DNA from: Deltaproteobacteria bacterium
Lineage (GTDB): Bacteria > Myxococcota > JACPTQ01
Direction of reading: 5' to 3'
Assembly: GCA_016192705.1 (NCBI GenBank)
Contig: JACPTQ010000044.1
Location: forward strand, 62,001-126,000
DNA length: 64,000 nucleotides
Shown: positions 1-8,909 of the stretch, piece after piece
Layout: each line of letters starts with the position of its first letter
Numbering within the stretch: the first letter of the stretch is position 1
Made by a program: the position numbers and the translations under genes
Notes under the pieces: model-generated
What the model saw: the letters and a program-made list of their open reading frames with translations, nothing else
What the model was told of the DNA's origin: nothing
Database searches by the model: none

Positions 1-723
1 GCGCCCCATCGCGTTCGTGTAGACAGGTAATTCGAGCGCCTCCGCACACGCAACGAGCTCGGCCGCCGCGTCGTCCCACCAAATCTGCGAGCCCGCCATG
101 ATCGCGCACTTTTCGGCCTTGTGGAGCGTCTCGACCGCGCGGTCGACGTACTCCGGGTCGCCAAACGGTCGCGCCCGCGTCAAATAGTCGCGCGGCCAAT
201 CGACGTTTTCCTCCTCGATGAAATTCATGAGCACGTCGACGGGCAACTCCAAAAAGCACGGCCCCGGCACGCCCGATCGCGCGATGCGAAACGCCGTCGT
301 CAAATATTCTGGAATGCGCCGCGTCTCGTGACACGACTTCGCCCACTTCGTGATCGGCTTCATGACCGACACGTGATCCATGTCTTGCAGCGACCCGCGC
401 TCCATCAAAAAGAAAGGCCCCGCACCGCCAATCACGACGAGCGGCACCTGCGCGTAGTACGCGTTCGCAACCGCGGTCACGACGTCCGACACACCCGGCC
501 CCGCCGTGACAATCGCAACGCCGACGCCGCGCGTGAGCCGCGCCCACCCGTCCGCCGCGTGCCCCGCCGCCTGCTCGTGTCGCGTGTCGATGATGCCGAT
601 CCCTTCCTTCAAGCACCCCTCGTAAATCGGCGCGATGTGCCCGCCGCACAGCGTAAAGACGCACGATACCCCCTCAGCCTTCAGCGTTTTCGCGACCATC
701 CAGCCGCCGTCGATTTGTCCCAT
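1..723 (-). CDS. Thiamine-pyrophosphate-dependent enzyme, acetolactate synthase-like (C-terminus off the left edge)
   Basis: The visible 241 residues are the N-terminal half of a TPP enzyme of the acetolactate synthase/oxalyl-CoA decarboxylase superfamily. The stretch DTRHEQAAGHAADG holds the conserved cofactor-activating glutamate (about residue 50), followed by the GPG segment (TAGPGVSD) and the PVDVL element that ends the PYR domain. The start is the ATG at 723. The central and pyrophosphate-binding domains lie outside the window, so substrate (pyruvate, glyoxylate or another 2-keto acid) cannot be decided. It sits 90 bp downstream of the marR-otsB-otsA run on the same strand and may be the last gene of that transcript, although no regulatory small subunit (IlvN-like) is visible here. 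Confidence 0.85.
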   Translation of the reverse strand, partial: MGQIDGGWMVAKTLKAEGVSCVFTLCGGHIAPIYEGCLKEGIGIIDTRHEQAAGHAADGWARLTRGVGVAIVTAGPGVSDVVTAVANAYYAQVPLVVIGGAGPFFLMERGSLQDMDHVSVMKPITKWAKSCHETRRIPEYLTTAFRIARSGVPGPCFLELPVDVLMNFIEEENVDWPRDYLTRARPFGDPEYVDRAVETLHKAEKCAIMAGSQIWWDDAAAELVACAEALELPVYTNAMGR

Positions 724-812
724 GCGAAACCTCCAGCCGATTGGTTTAGCACGGCCGGCCGAGCAAGATAAGGCGGGCTCGGATGGGTCGAAGCGACGCT
801 CGACACGGGTTT

Positions 813-1319
813 TTATCGATGGCGCCGTCGCTGCGTCGTTCCCTTGATCGAATTGTCCTCCAACGTGCGCACGATCGATTCGAGAACCGCCCGGGCTCCC
901 TTAACCTCCACGGACGAAACGGACGCCAGCGCCGCTCGAATCAAGTCCTCGATTGTTCCTGCGGTCGCGCCATGAAGCTGACGGCCCGTTGCGGTGAGGC
1001 CGAGCAACGACCGGCGAGCGTCACGCGGATCCGCGCGGCGCTGCACGAGTCCATCGCGCTCAAGGCGCTTGAGCATTGGCGTGAGCGTTCCGGGATGAAC
1101 ATGGAAGAGGCGTGCAAGCTGGCCCGCTGTTATTCCCGGAAACCGACCAATCATCCGAATGACGAGACGCTGAGGCCCGGTCACACCGAGTGTGGTGGCC
1201 ATTCGTTTCGACGCGCGCTGGAGTGCGTGGTCGACGGCCCAGATGAGCCGAAGAAACTCGAACAATTCGCCGGGTGCGAGCAGCGGCTGGTCGGTCGCGC
1301 TCTGAATCGAAGCACTCAA
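813..1319 (-). CDS. MarR-family transcriptional regulator
   Basis: A 168-residue winged-helix protein. The segment FPGITAGQLARLFHVHPGTL is the recognition helix-turn-helix and LERDGLVQRRADPRDARR is the beta-wing with the usual DxRxxR signature of MarR proteins. The start codon is a TTG overlapping the otsB stop (4-bp overlap), so it is translationally coupled to the trehalose genes otsA-otsB upstream. A GTTGGA-GA-TCCAAC palindrome in the otsA promoter (4360-4373) is a reasonable candidate operator. I infer that it autoregulates the ots operon; the ligand is unknown. Confidence 0.88.
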   Translation of the reverse strand: MSASIQSATDQPLLAPGELFEFLRLIWAVDHALQRASKRMATTLGVTGPQRLVIRMIGRFPGITAGQLARLFHVHPGTLTPMLKRLERDGLVQRRADPRDARRSLLGLTATGRQLHGATAGTIEDLIRAALASVSSVEVKGARAVLESIVRTLEDNSIKGTTQRRRHR

Positions 1320-2086
1320 CGCGCGATCCGCGACAACGGCAACGCTCGTCGCCGAAACTCAATGACGAGCCGCAGGAACTCGTCGATTTCGCGTTGGCTT
1401 CGGATGAAGTACGCCGCCTGCGAGTTCCGGGTCGCCCCCACGCGGATCGACAGAAGTCGCCCCGGCTGATCCAGCTCGAACACGTCCTCGTCCGTTCTGT
1501 CGTCGCCCACGTAAATCGCGGTGTCACACCCGAGTCGTCGGCGTTCCCGTTCGAGCGCGATTCCCTTATGCGGCGCGGACTTCGGCAACACATTGACCAC
1601 CTGCTTGCCGGGAATCACCCGCACGTCACCGAGCGTGGCGAGCACGGAGTCAATCGACGCACGCACCCGTTTCTTTTCGCGCGACCTTCGAAAGTGAATC
1701 GCAACCGAGTAGACCTTGTCCTCAATTTGGACGCCCTGCAGAGGCAGGAGCCACTCGTCGAGCGCCGATCGCCAGCCCGCGACCTTGTGCATAAGGCGAT
1801 CGTTCGCTTGCCACGGCTCGATCCCGTGGTTTCCAACGACGCCATCCACGTCGGCACCCTTCAATTTGCGCCTCGCATCGATTTGGGCGCGGCCCGAAAT
1901 CACGACGATCGGAAGGAGTTTGGTCGCCGCGCAAAGGAGCGCCCGCGTGCGTTTCCGCATTTCAGCGCGCTCCGGCACAGCGACGATGGGCGCGAGGGTT
2001 CCGTCGAAATCGAAGGCAACGAGAACGTTCGACCAGACAAACTGTTCGAGAACTTCGCGACCCTCCGGAGAAAAAATACTTTTCAT
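1316..2086 (-). CDS. otsB: Trehalose-6-phosphate phosphatase
   Basis: A 256-residue HAD-family phosphatase that removes phosphate from trehalose 6-phosphate to yield trehalose. HAD motif I is DFDGTLAPI (nucleophile and acid/base Asp, residues about 25-33). VVISGR is motif II, and YVGDDRTDEDVF near residue 195 is the motif IV metal site, all typical of OtsB. The length matches stand-alone OtsB proteins. The ATG overlaps the otsA stop by 4 bp, giving coupled translation with the synthase that makes its substrate. Confidence 0.93.
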   Translation of the reverse strand: MKSIFSPEGREVLEQFVWSNVLVAFDFDGTLAPIVAVPERAEMRKRTRALLCAATKLLPIVVISGRAQIDARRKLKGADVDGVVGNHGIEPWQANDRLMHKVAGWRSALDEWLLPLQGVQIEDKVYSVAIHFRRSREKKRVRASIDSVLATLGDVRVIPGKQVVNVLPKSAPHKGIALERERRRLGCDTAIYVGDDRTDEDVFELDQPGRLLSIRVGATRNSQAAYFIRSQREIDEFLRLVIEFRRRALPLSRIAR

Positions 2087-4335
2087 CGAACCTGTTCGCC
2101 TCCAACCGCCAATGCGTCCGAAAGACGCCCCGTGAGTCGGTCTCGGCGCCTAAGCCGGGCCGCATCGACGAGCATTCGCCCAGCCCATCGATAGACGTTG
2201 AATTCCGCGATAAACGCCCGCATGGCCCGCATTCGCTCTCGCTGTTCCTCGGCTGACATTTGGAGCGCCGTCGCAAGCGCCGCACTCGCTTCGTCTAAGT
2301 CGTACGGATTGACGATGAGCGCTTCAGTCAACTCGCGCGCGGCACCGGTAAACTGGCTGAGCACCAAGACGCCGCGTTCGTCGTCACGCGCCGCGACGAA
2401 TTCCTTGGAGACGAGGTTCATGCCGTCGTGAAGGCTGCTCACGTAGCAAACGTTCGCCGCGCGGTAAAACCGAAACACGGTCGGCGGCTCGTGGTGCGCG
2501 CGCATCAAAACGACGGGTCGATAACGACCGTCGCCGAAACGCTCGTTGACGCGTGCGGCGACGCGCTCGACGTTTTCGTTGAGCTGTCGGTAACGTTCGA
2601 TGGCCGTTCGACTCGGCGCCGCCAATTGTACAAATGTGAATCGGCCGCGAAACGCTGGAAAGCGCTCCAACAGGCGCTCAACGGCGAGGAAACGTTCTTC
2701 GACGCCCTTCGTGTAATCGAGGCGGTCAACGCCGACGCCGAGAAGCGCGTCTGCCGGAAGACCGAGCTCCTGGAAAACGCTCGCGCGACAGTCATCGACG
2801 GCCGGCGAAGTTTTCGCCCAACGCGTGGGCCATTCGAGTGAGATGGGATACGGCCGCACAAACGTGCTTCGCCCTTGTTGCACGACCGCGCTCTCCTCGC
2901 GATCGATGCGCGCCTCGATGAACCGGTCGACCGATTCAACGAAGTTGTTGCCGTCAAACCGCGTATGAAAGCCGAGAATGCTGGCGCCCAACATTCCATC
3001 GAGCAAGTCTTTGCGCCACGGGCAAATGCCGAACCGCTGCGAATTTGGCCACGGGATGTGCCAAAACATGATGACGGTTGCGCGCGGAAGCCGTTCGCGG
3101 ATCATTCGCGGCGCCAAGGCGAAGTGGTAATCCTGCACGAGAACAATTGGATCGTCCGAATCGACCTCGGCGACAACCGCGTCTGCGAAGCGCTCGTTGA
3201 CGGCCTGATAATGTTTCCAGTCGTCGTTCCTAAAGGTCGGGCGCGCATCCGCGATGTGGCAGAGTGGCCAAAGCCCCTCGTTTGAAAAGCCGTAGTAGTA
3301 CCCTTGCTCCTCTTCTTTCGTGAGCCAGACGCGGCGCACGATGTACGACTCATCGCCCGGTGGCACGCGAATGCGGCCGTTGGCGTCGGCTGTTTCGCGG
3401 TCCGCCGAACCGCCGCCGTGCGCGATCCACGTGCCGGAGCAGGCGCGCATGACCGGCTCGAGCGCGGTGACCAAGCCGCTTGCCGGATGGACGACCGTGA
3501 CGCCGCCGTCCCTTGCGCGGTCGTGGATGTACGGCTCGCGGTTCGCGACGACCACCACCTTTTCGCCGCGCAGAAATCGGTTGAGCGTCTGCTTCAGCCG
3601 TTCGGGCGTCCAAGGGCCACCCTCGCGGTCGGTTTCCTTTTCGTCGACGATGCGGTCGACCAGATCGCGCACGTCGCGGAGGATCGGTTGAAATTCTGGG
3701 CGCCGGCTCTGCCCGCGCAGAAACAGTTGAAGATCGCGATTCCAACCACGCCACGACAAGCGAACGCTGAGAATCGTCACGGCCGATGCCCCGAGCGCGA
3801 GAAGGGCGAATGCGAGGAGAATGAACCGCTGGGTCGTGGACTCACGGCGCGCGGCAAAGCTCAAGTCGTGAACGAGGACGACGAAACCGAGCGGCGTTTT
3901 TTCATCGACGACTGGAATCGCGGTGATGTGCACGTCGCCACCCGGGAGCTCATACGTTTTTCTCCATGTTTTCCATGCGGATGCGGGTGAATCGGTCGCG
4001 GGGCGAACGTGGGCGCCCAATTCACGGCACGAGAAACCCTCCGGGTAGTCTTTCGTTTTCGTGAGGAGCGTGAGGTCGGCGGCGCAGGCGGCCCCGGCCA
4101 TGATTCGCTCGTCGTGCGCAATCTCCGTCAGCCGATCGAACAGATACGCGCGTTCCGCGGCGCTCCAATGCGACGTGAGCGTGTGGCGCGCTCCGCTCAC
4201 GGCCAAGTCCGCGCGCAAGTTGACGTCTTTTTCGAACCAGTCCCGCGTCGTTCGGTTAACGAGAACGGACGCCACCCACGTGACGAGCGCAAGCCCGATG
4301 ACCAGCGCGACGACAAATCGAATCGCACGACGCAT
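2083..4335 (-). CDS. otsA: Trehalose-6-phosphate synthase with N-terminal membrane sensor-like region
   Basis: A 750-residue protein. Residues about 258-735 are a GT20 synthase (UDP- or GDP-glucose plus glucose 6-phosphate to trehalose 6-phosphate). Visible signatures are VVVANREPY, the QDYHFALAP segment, FWHIPWPNS, GFHTRFDGNNF, GVDRLDYTKGVEERF and SLHDGMNLVSKEFVAAR. Ordinary OtsA is about 460-480 residues. Here about 250 extra residues precede it: a membrane helix (7-26), a roughly 140-residue extracytoplasmic domain, a second helix (171-192) and a HAMP-like coiled segment (195-240). The catalytic domain would therefore be anchored on the cytoplasmic face of the membrane and could be controlled by an external signal, which is an inference. 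Transcription is divergent from the GH15 gene, and it heads the operon otsA-otsB-marR. Confidence 0.93.
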   Translation of the reverse strand: MRRAIRFVVALVIGLALVTWVASVLVNRTTRDWFEKDVNLRADLAVSGARHTLTSHWSAAERAYLFDRLTEIAHDERIMAGAACAADLTLLTKTKDYPEGFSCRELGAHVRPATDSPASAWKTWRKTYELPGGDVHITAIPVVDEKTPLGFVVLVHDLSFAARRESTTQRFILLAFALLALGASAVTILSVRLSWRGWNRDLQLFLRGQSRRPEFQPILRDVRDLVDRIVDEKETDREGGPWTPERLKQTLNRFLRGEKVVVVANREPYIHDRARDGGVTVVHPASGLVTALEPVMRACSGTWIAHGGGSADRETADANGRIRVPPGDESYIVRRVWLTKEEEQGYYYGFSNEGLWPLCHIADARPTFRNDDWKHYQAVNERFADAVVAEVDSDDPIVLVQDYHFALAPRMIRERLPRATVIMFWHIPWPNSQRFGICPWRKDLLDGMLGASILGFHTRFDGNNFVESVDRFIEARIDREESAVVQQGRSTFVRPYPISLEWPTRWAKTSPAVDDCRASVFQELGLPADALLGVGVDRLDYTKGVEERFLAVERLLERFPAFRGRFTFVQLAAPSRTAIERYRQLNENVERVAARVNERFGDGRYRPVVLMRAHHEPPTVFRFYRAANVCYVSSLHDGMNLVSKEFVAARDDERGVLVLSQFTGAARELTEALIVNPYDLDEASAALATALQMSAEEQRERMRAMRAFIAEFNVYRWAGRMLVDAARLRRRDRLTGRLSDALAVGGEQVR

Positions 4336-4359
4336 GCACCGACATTAAATCACCTTTTA

Positions 4360-4373
4360 GTTGGAGATCCAAC
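4360..4373. promoter_or_regulatory. Palindrome in the otsA/GH15 divergent promoter, candidate MarR operator
   Basis: GTTGGA-GA-TCCAAC is a perfect inverted repeat in the 61-bp gap between the divergent genes. Reading toward otsA, a TTGGAT hexamer inside the palindrome and a TTTAAT hexamer 17 bp further on resemble -35 and -10 boxes, so binding would block otsA. The predicted transcript would start only a few bases before the otsA ATG. The assignment to the MarR protein encoded at the end of the same operon is inference. Confidence 0.45.
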
Positions 4374-4396
4374 AATAATCTGCTACCCTGGAGGGT

Positions 4397-6163
4397 ATGC
4401 GGCTCGAAGACCTGGCGCTCATCGGCAACTGTCAGTTTTCCGCGCTCATCGAACGCACCGGTGCGGTGGTTTGGTGCTGCCTCCCGCGATTTGACTCGGC
4501 CCCCGTTTTTGCAACGCTCCTTGACGAGGAGGACGCTGGGCGATTCCTGGTCGCGCCCGCAGATGGCGAGGCGGGTACGTCGCGCTATCTGGAGAACACG
4601 AACATCGTCGAGACGACGTTTACGAGCCCGGGTGGCTCGTTTCGCGTGATCGATTTCGCGCCTCGCTTCATGCAGTACGACCGTGTGTTTCGACCGACGC
4701 AGCTGATTCGCATCGTCGAGCCGGTCGCGGGCACGCCGCAGATCCACGTCTCGTGTGATCCGCGGCTCGGGTGGTCGAAGGCCGCTCCCGACGTGGTGCT
4801 TGGCTCAAACCACATCCAGTTCGAGGGCTTCGCAAGTCCGCTTCGACTCACGACCGACATCCCACTCGCCTACCTCGGCGGGCCGGCCTTCGCGCTCACC
4901 GAGCGACGCCACCTCGCGCTCACGTGGGGTGCGCCGATCGAGGAGCCGCTGCCCGCGCTTTGCAGTCGTTTCCTCGACGAGACGTCCCGTTATTGGCGGC
5001 GCTGGGTGAAACACTGCAACATTCCGCCGCTTTTTCAGCGCGAGGTTATCCGCTCCGCACTTGCGCTAAAGCTTCACGTTTTCGAAGACACGGGGGCGAT
5101 TGTGGCGTCCATGACAACGTCGATACCCGAGGCGCCGGGAAGCGGGCGAACATGGGACTACCGGTACTGCTGGCTTCGTGACGCGTACTACGCGCTCGGC
5201 GCTTTTCGGTTGCTCGGTCACTTCGAAGAGCGCGAGAGTTTCGTTCGCTTCTTGTTAAACGTCGTGGCCTCGACGGACGAACTCTGTTTGGCGCCGCTCT
5301 ACAGGGTCGACGGCACGTCCGACCTCGATGAGCGCAGCCTTGATGAGTGGCCGGGGTTTGGCGGTGAGGGGCCGGTTCGAATTGGCAACGCAGCGGCGCG
5401 GCACCCACAAAACGACATCTTTGGCGAAATGGTCTTGGCACTGACGCCGGTTTTTCTCGATGAACGTTTCGGCAGGGAGCGGTCACCCCTCGCGTTGGAT
5501 CTTATCGAGCGCTTGGCGCGCAAGGCGATTGCGGTTGCGGGAACACCCGACGCCGGCATCTGGGAGTATCGGACGGAGTGGAAGCCGCAAACGTTTTCGA
5601 GCGTCATGTGTTGGGCCGCGGCGGATCGCATGGCGCGGGTTGCGCGACGGCACGCACCTGCGCTCGAATCCGAATTTCGGGAGGCGGCTGGCCGAATCCA
5701 CGCCGAGGTGTGTTCGCGGGCCTGGAGTTCAGATCTCGGCAGTTTTGTTGGGCACTACGGGGGGCGCGACGTCGACGCGTCGTTACTGCAGATGGCGCCG
5801 CTGCGTTTCTTGGCGGTAGACGATCCGAGACTGCAAGGAACGCTCACCGCAATTTCGAACAGGCTCGGGAACGCCGGTTGGCTCTTTCGGTACATTCGCG
5901 ACGACGGGTTTGGTTCGCCCACGGTGGCTTTCATCATCTGCACGTTCTGGCTCGTCGAGGCGCTCTCCGTGACGGGACGCGCCGAGGAAGCGAAGGCGGT
6001 TATGGCGAACGTTCACGCCGCGCTTTCACCGCTCGGACTCTTGTCTGAAGACTTCGATACCGCGACGCGCCGACTTTGCGGAAACTTTCCGCAGGCTTAC
6101 TCGCACGTGGGCCTCATCCACGCGGCTTTCGCCGCCTCGCCCGAGTGGGCGGAAATCCTTTGA
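4397..6163 (+). CDS. Glycoside hydrolase family 15 protein (glucoamylase/trehalase type)
   Basis: A 588-residue cytoplasmic-type GH15 enzyme without signal peptide. MRLEDLALIGNCQFSAL is the usual N-terminal beta-sandwich opening. The catalytic (alpha/alpha)6 barrel carries WDYRYCWLRDAYY, GIWEYR near residue 390 (region of the acid glutamate) and the C-terminal FPQAYSHVGLIHAA motif. Bacterial members of this size are either glucan glucohydrolases or trehalases. Being divergent from otsA-otsB, a trehalose-degrading or alpha-glucan-trimming role is likely but not proven. An ATG with GGAGGG two bases upstream was taken because the protein then begins exactly at the family N-terminus. Confidence 0.9.
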   Translation: MRLEDLALIGNCQFSALIERTGAVVWCCLPRFDSAPVFATLLDEEDAGRFLVAPADGEAGTSRYLENTNIVETTFTSPGGSFRVIDFAPRFMQYDRVFRPTQLIRIVEPVAGTPQIHVSCDPRLGWSKAAPDVVLGSNHIQFEGFASPLRLTTDIPLAYLGGPAFALTERRHLALTWGAPIEEPLPALCSRFLDETSRYWRRWVKHCNIPPLFQREVIRSALALKLHVFEDTGAIVASMTTSIPEAPGSGRTWDYRYCWLRDAYYALGAFRLLGHFEERESFVRFLLNVVASTDELCLAPLYRVDGTSDLDERSLDEWPGFGGEGPVRIGNAAARHPQNDIFGEMVLALTPVFLDERFGRERSPLALDLIERLARKAIAVAGTPDAGIWEYRTEWKPQTFSSVMCWAAADRMARVARRHAPALESEFREAAGRIHAEVCSRAWSSDLGSFVGHYGGRDVDASLLQMAPLRFLAVDDPRLQGTLTAISNRLGNAGWLFRYIRDDGFGSPTVAFIICTFWLVEALSVTGRAEEAKAVMANVHAALSPLGLLSEDFDTATRRLCGNFPQAYSHVGLIHAAFAASPEWAEIL

Positions 6164-7503
6164 GCCCACCGATAGGATTTGGCATTCGGTTGGCCGCCGG
6201 TCTTGCGATCCTTCTCGTCTTCTTGGGAGGGGCCGCAGTCTTGGCGATCGAGAATCTCGAACGCATTGTTGAAGATCGTGAATCGATTGTTCGGAAGCAG
6301 TTTGAGCGGGCTCTCTTATCGGAGCGGCTCGAGACCGCCGAGGAGTCGATGGTCGCAACCAGTCGGGCATACTTAATCACGCGAAACGGGGAATATCTTG
6401 AGAGGCTTGCTGGCGCTGAACGCGATTTTAGTCGCTCGCTTGGCGATCTCCGCGCCCGTTGGAGCACTCCCCTCGCGCGCGCCTCGCTCACACGCGTGTC
6501 GGACCTCGCGAAGGCCTATAACGCCGCCCAGCGTCAACTTGTCGCCGAGATCCCAACGAACGCCGACTTCGCGGAAGTTGGCCGACGTTTTGAGCAGGAA
6601 GTGGTTCCCAAACGTCGAAAGCTCGACGACGCCATTGAAGCGTTCTCGCAGATTGGCGATGCGGAGCTGAAAACCGCGCTGGATCTGTCGAAGGCGACGG
6701 CCTCCAAGGCTGCCCTGACGTCGCTTGCGGCGCTGCTCGTCGCGTTTATCGCGTGTTGTGTTTTGGCTTGGGTGTTGTTTCGACATCTTACAACGGTTTA
6801 CCAGCGGGAGTCGGCCGCCGTTCAAGCCGCCCGCCGAGCGCTCCTCGCGCGCGACGAAATTCTTGCCGTTGTGGCGCACGACCTCCGAAGCCCGCTTAAT
6901 GCCATCATGTTGGCCGGCTCACTTCTTCAGAACGGAGACGACGCGGGAAAGAAACACGGGGATCGGATCGTCAGGGTCGCCGCGCGAATGGCAGACATCA
7001 TCAAGAGCCTTCTCGACGCCGCAAGCATCGATGCCGGACGCTTCTCCGTCACAACCGAACCGGTCGATGTTCGGGAAATTGTGCGCGAAGTCACGGACGC
7101 AATCGATCCTCTTGCGTCTTCGAAATCAGTTCACTTTGAGGCTTCTGTGGAAGCCGCGGATATTCGGGTATCCGCCGATCGCGGTCGCATCGTACAAGTG
7201 CTCATGAACTTGGTTGGTAACGCGGTCAAATTCTCGTTTGAGGGGGGCGCTGTGCGGCTTTCCACAAAAGCTGACGGTGATTTCATTTGCTTTGCGGTTG
7301 CGGATACTGGACCCGGCTTGGCGCCAGACCACTTGCCCCACGTGTTTGACCGATTCTGGAAAGCCGACGCAGGGATGGAGCGCGGGACCGGGCTCGGCCT
7401 TTACATCGCGAAGGGGATCGTCGAAGCGCATGGTGGAACGATCCAGGTGGAGAGCCGGTTCGGCGAGGGGGCCAAGTTTTCTTTTACGTTGAGGCGAGAT
7501 TGA
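6160..7503 (+). CDS. Membrane sensor histidine kinase, orphan
   Basis: A 447-residue kinase. A membrane helix (about 7-30) is followed by an extracytoplasmic helical region resembling CHASE3-type four-helix domains (about 31-175) and a second helix (about 180-205). Then come a HisKA domain with H-box AHDLRSPLNA (His near 240) and an ATPase domain with NLVGNAVKF, DTGPGLA, FDRFWK and GTGLGLYIAKG. The start chosen is the TTG whose last two bases lie in the GH15 stop codon, because it puts the first helix right at the N-terminus. No response regulator lies next to it. The gene ends in the antiporter start (TGATG), suggesting a shared transcript and perhaps a role in sensing osmotic or ionic stress. 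Confidence 0.9.
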   Translation: MSPPIGFGIRLAAGLAILLVFLGGAAVLAIENLERIVEDRESIVRKQFERALLSERLETAEESMVATSRAYLITRNGEYLERLAGAERDFSRSLGDLRARWSTPLARASLTRVSDLAKAYNAAQRQLVAEIPTNADFAEVGRRFEQEVVPKRRKLDDAIEAFSQIGDAELKTALDLSKATASKAALTSLAALLVAFIACCVLAWVLFRHLTTVYQRESAAVQAARRALLARDEILAVVAHDLRSPLNAIMLAGSLLQNGDDAGKKHGDRIVRVAARMADIIKSLLDAASIDAGRFSVTTEPVDVREIVREVTDAIDPLASSKSVHFEASVEAADIRVSADRGRIVQVLMNLVGNAVKFSFEGGAVRLSTKADGDFICFAVADTGPGLAPDHLPHVFDRFWKADAGMERGTGLGLYIAKGIVEAHGGTIQVESRFGEGAKFSFTLRRD

Positions 7504-8846
7504 TGGGCCACGCGTCCAAACGATTGTCAGCGTTCGCGATTGGCGGAGCGGCCGTGCTTCTGTCATTCGCTTTCTTGCTCGTCGCCGCGCCCGCCCATGC
7601 GTCAGAAGGCGGCGGGCACGCCGATCCCGTGGCGTTGGTGGCGCTCTGGCTCGTCGTCATTCTCCTCGCGGCGAAGCTCGGCGGCGATCTCGCGGTGAGG
7701 CTCGGGCAACCGGCGGTTCTCGGCGAGCTCGTCATCGGCGTCATCCTCGGAAACCTCGCGCTCGTCGGCTACACCGGACTCGAACCGATCAAGACCGATC
7801 CGTTCATCGACATGTTCGCGCGCGTCGGCGTTCTCGTTTTGCTGTTCGAGGTTGGCCTCGAATCGACGGTCGGCCAAATGCTCAAGGTCGGATGGTCCGC
7901 GCTCCTCGTCGCGACGCTCGGCGTCATCGTGCCGTTTGGGCTTGGCTGGGGCGTTGGCGCGTGGCTCTTGCCCGACAAAGGCCCCTACGTTCACGCGTTC
8001 ATTGGCGCGACGCTCACGGCGACAAGCGTCGGCATCACGGCGCGCGTCCTTAAGGACATCGGGCGTTCGCAGTCGAACGAGGCGCGCGTTATTCTCGGCG
8101 CCGCGGTCATCGACGACGTGCTCGGACTCGTCATCTTGGCGGTGGTCACGGGAATCATCGGCGCCGCCAATCTCGGTGGCAGTCTCGCGGTGGGCGACGT
8201 CGCGCTCATCCTCGGTAAGGCCGCCGGCTTTCTCGTTGTCGCGCTTTTCTTGGGCGTTGTGTTCTCGCGGCGACTTTTCGCACTCGCTTCAAAACTCAAG
8301 GCGCGCGGCGTGCTCCTCGCAATCGGTCTCGCGTTTTGTTTTCTTCTTTCGTGGCTCGCGAACGTCATCGGCCTCGCGCCGATCGTCGGCGCCTTCGCGG
8401 CGGGTCTCATCTTGGAGGAGGCGCACTACCGTGACTTTGTGGATCGCGGCGAGCACGGCCTCGAGGAGCTTATCCACCCCATCTCGTCGTTTTTGGTGCC
8501 GATCTTTTTCGTGCTCATGGGAATGCGAACCGACCTTCGGTCTTTCGCGAATCCGAGTGTCCTTGGCCTCGCGGGCGCGCTGACGGTCGCGGCGATAATT
8601 GGTAAGCAAGCCTGTTCGCTCGGTGTTTTGACGAAGGGCGTCGATCGGCTGAGCGTGGGGATCGGGATGATCCCGCGCGGCGAGGTTGGCCTCATCTTCG
8701 CGAACATCGGGCTCGCGCTTTCGATCGGTGGGCGACGAATCGTTGACGACGCGACGTTCTCGGCTGTGGTCGTCATGGTCATCGCGACGACCATGGTGAC
8801 GCCGCCCGCGCTCAAGTGGAGCCTGGGTCGAACGCCGAAGCTCTGA
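7503..8846 (+). CDS. Cation:proton antiporter, CPA2/KefB-like
   Basis: A 447-residue integral membrane protein with a signal-like first helix and about 12 further hydrophobic segments. Family hallmarks include GDLAVRLGQPAVLGELVIG, LFEVGLE, TATSVGITARVLKD, IDDVLGLVILAVV and APIVGAFAAGL, which match the Na+/H+ exchanger (PF00999) fold. It lacks a C-terminal RCK/TrkA_N domain, so it is the short form. The ATG at 7503 overlaps the kinase stop by one base; a TTG at 7500 is an alternative. Exchange of Na+ or K+ for protons is inferred from the family. Confidence 0.9.
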   Translation: MGHASKRLSAFAIGGAAVLLSFAFLLVAAPAHASEGGGHADPVALVALWLVVILLAAKLGGDLAVRLGQPAVLGELVIGVILGNLALVGYTGLEPIKTDPFIDMFARVGVLVLLFEVGLESTVGQMLKVGWSALLVATLGVIVPFGLGWGVGAWLLPDKGPYVHAFIGATLTATSVGITARVLKDIGRSQSNEARVILGAAVIDDVLGLVILAVVTGIIGAANLGGSLAVGDVALILGKAAGFLVVALFLGVVFSRRLFALASKLKARGVLLAIGLAFCFLLSWLANVIGLAPIVGAFAAGLILEEAHYRDFVDRGEHGLEELIHPISSFLVPIFFVLMGMRTDLRSFANPSVLGLAGALTVAAIIGKQACSLGVLTKGVDRLSVGIGMIPRGEVGLIFANIGLALSIGGRRIVDDATFSAVVVMVIATTMVTPPALKWSLGRTPKL

Positions 8847-8909
8847 TTGCGACGGGCGATCCGAACTGGGATCGCGCAAGAAAGCGGCAAATGTGGTAAA
8901 CGCGCGGTC

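Noticed and set aside
121-771. 216-codon plus-strand frame opposite the TPP enzyme
   Set aside because: Arg/His/Asp-rich shadow; the minus strand encodes recognisable TPP-enzyme motifs.
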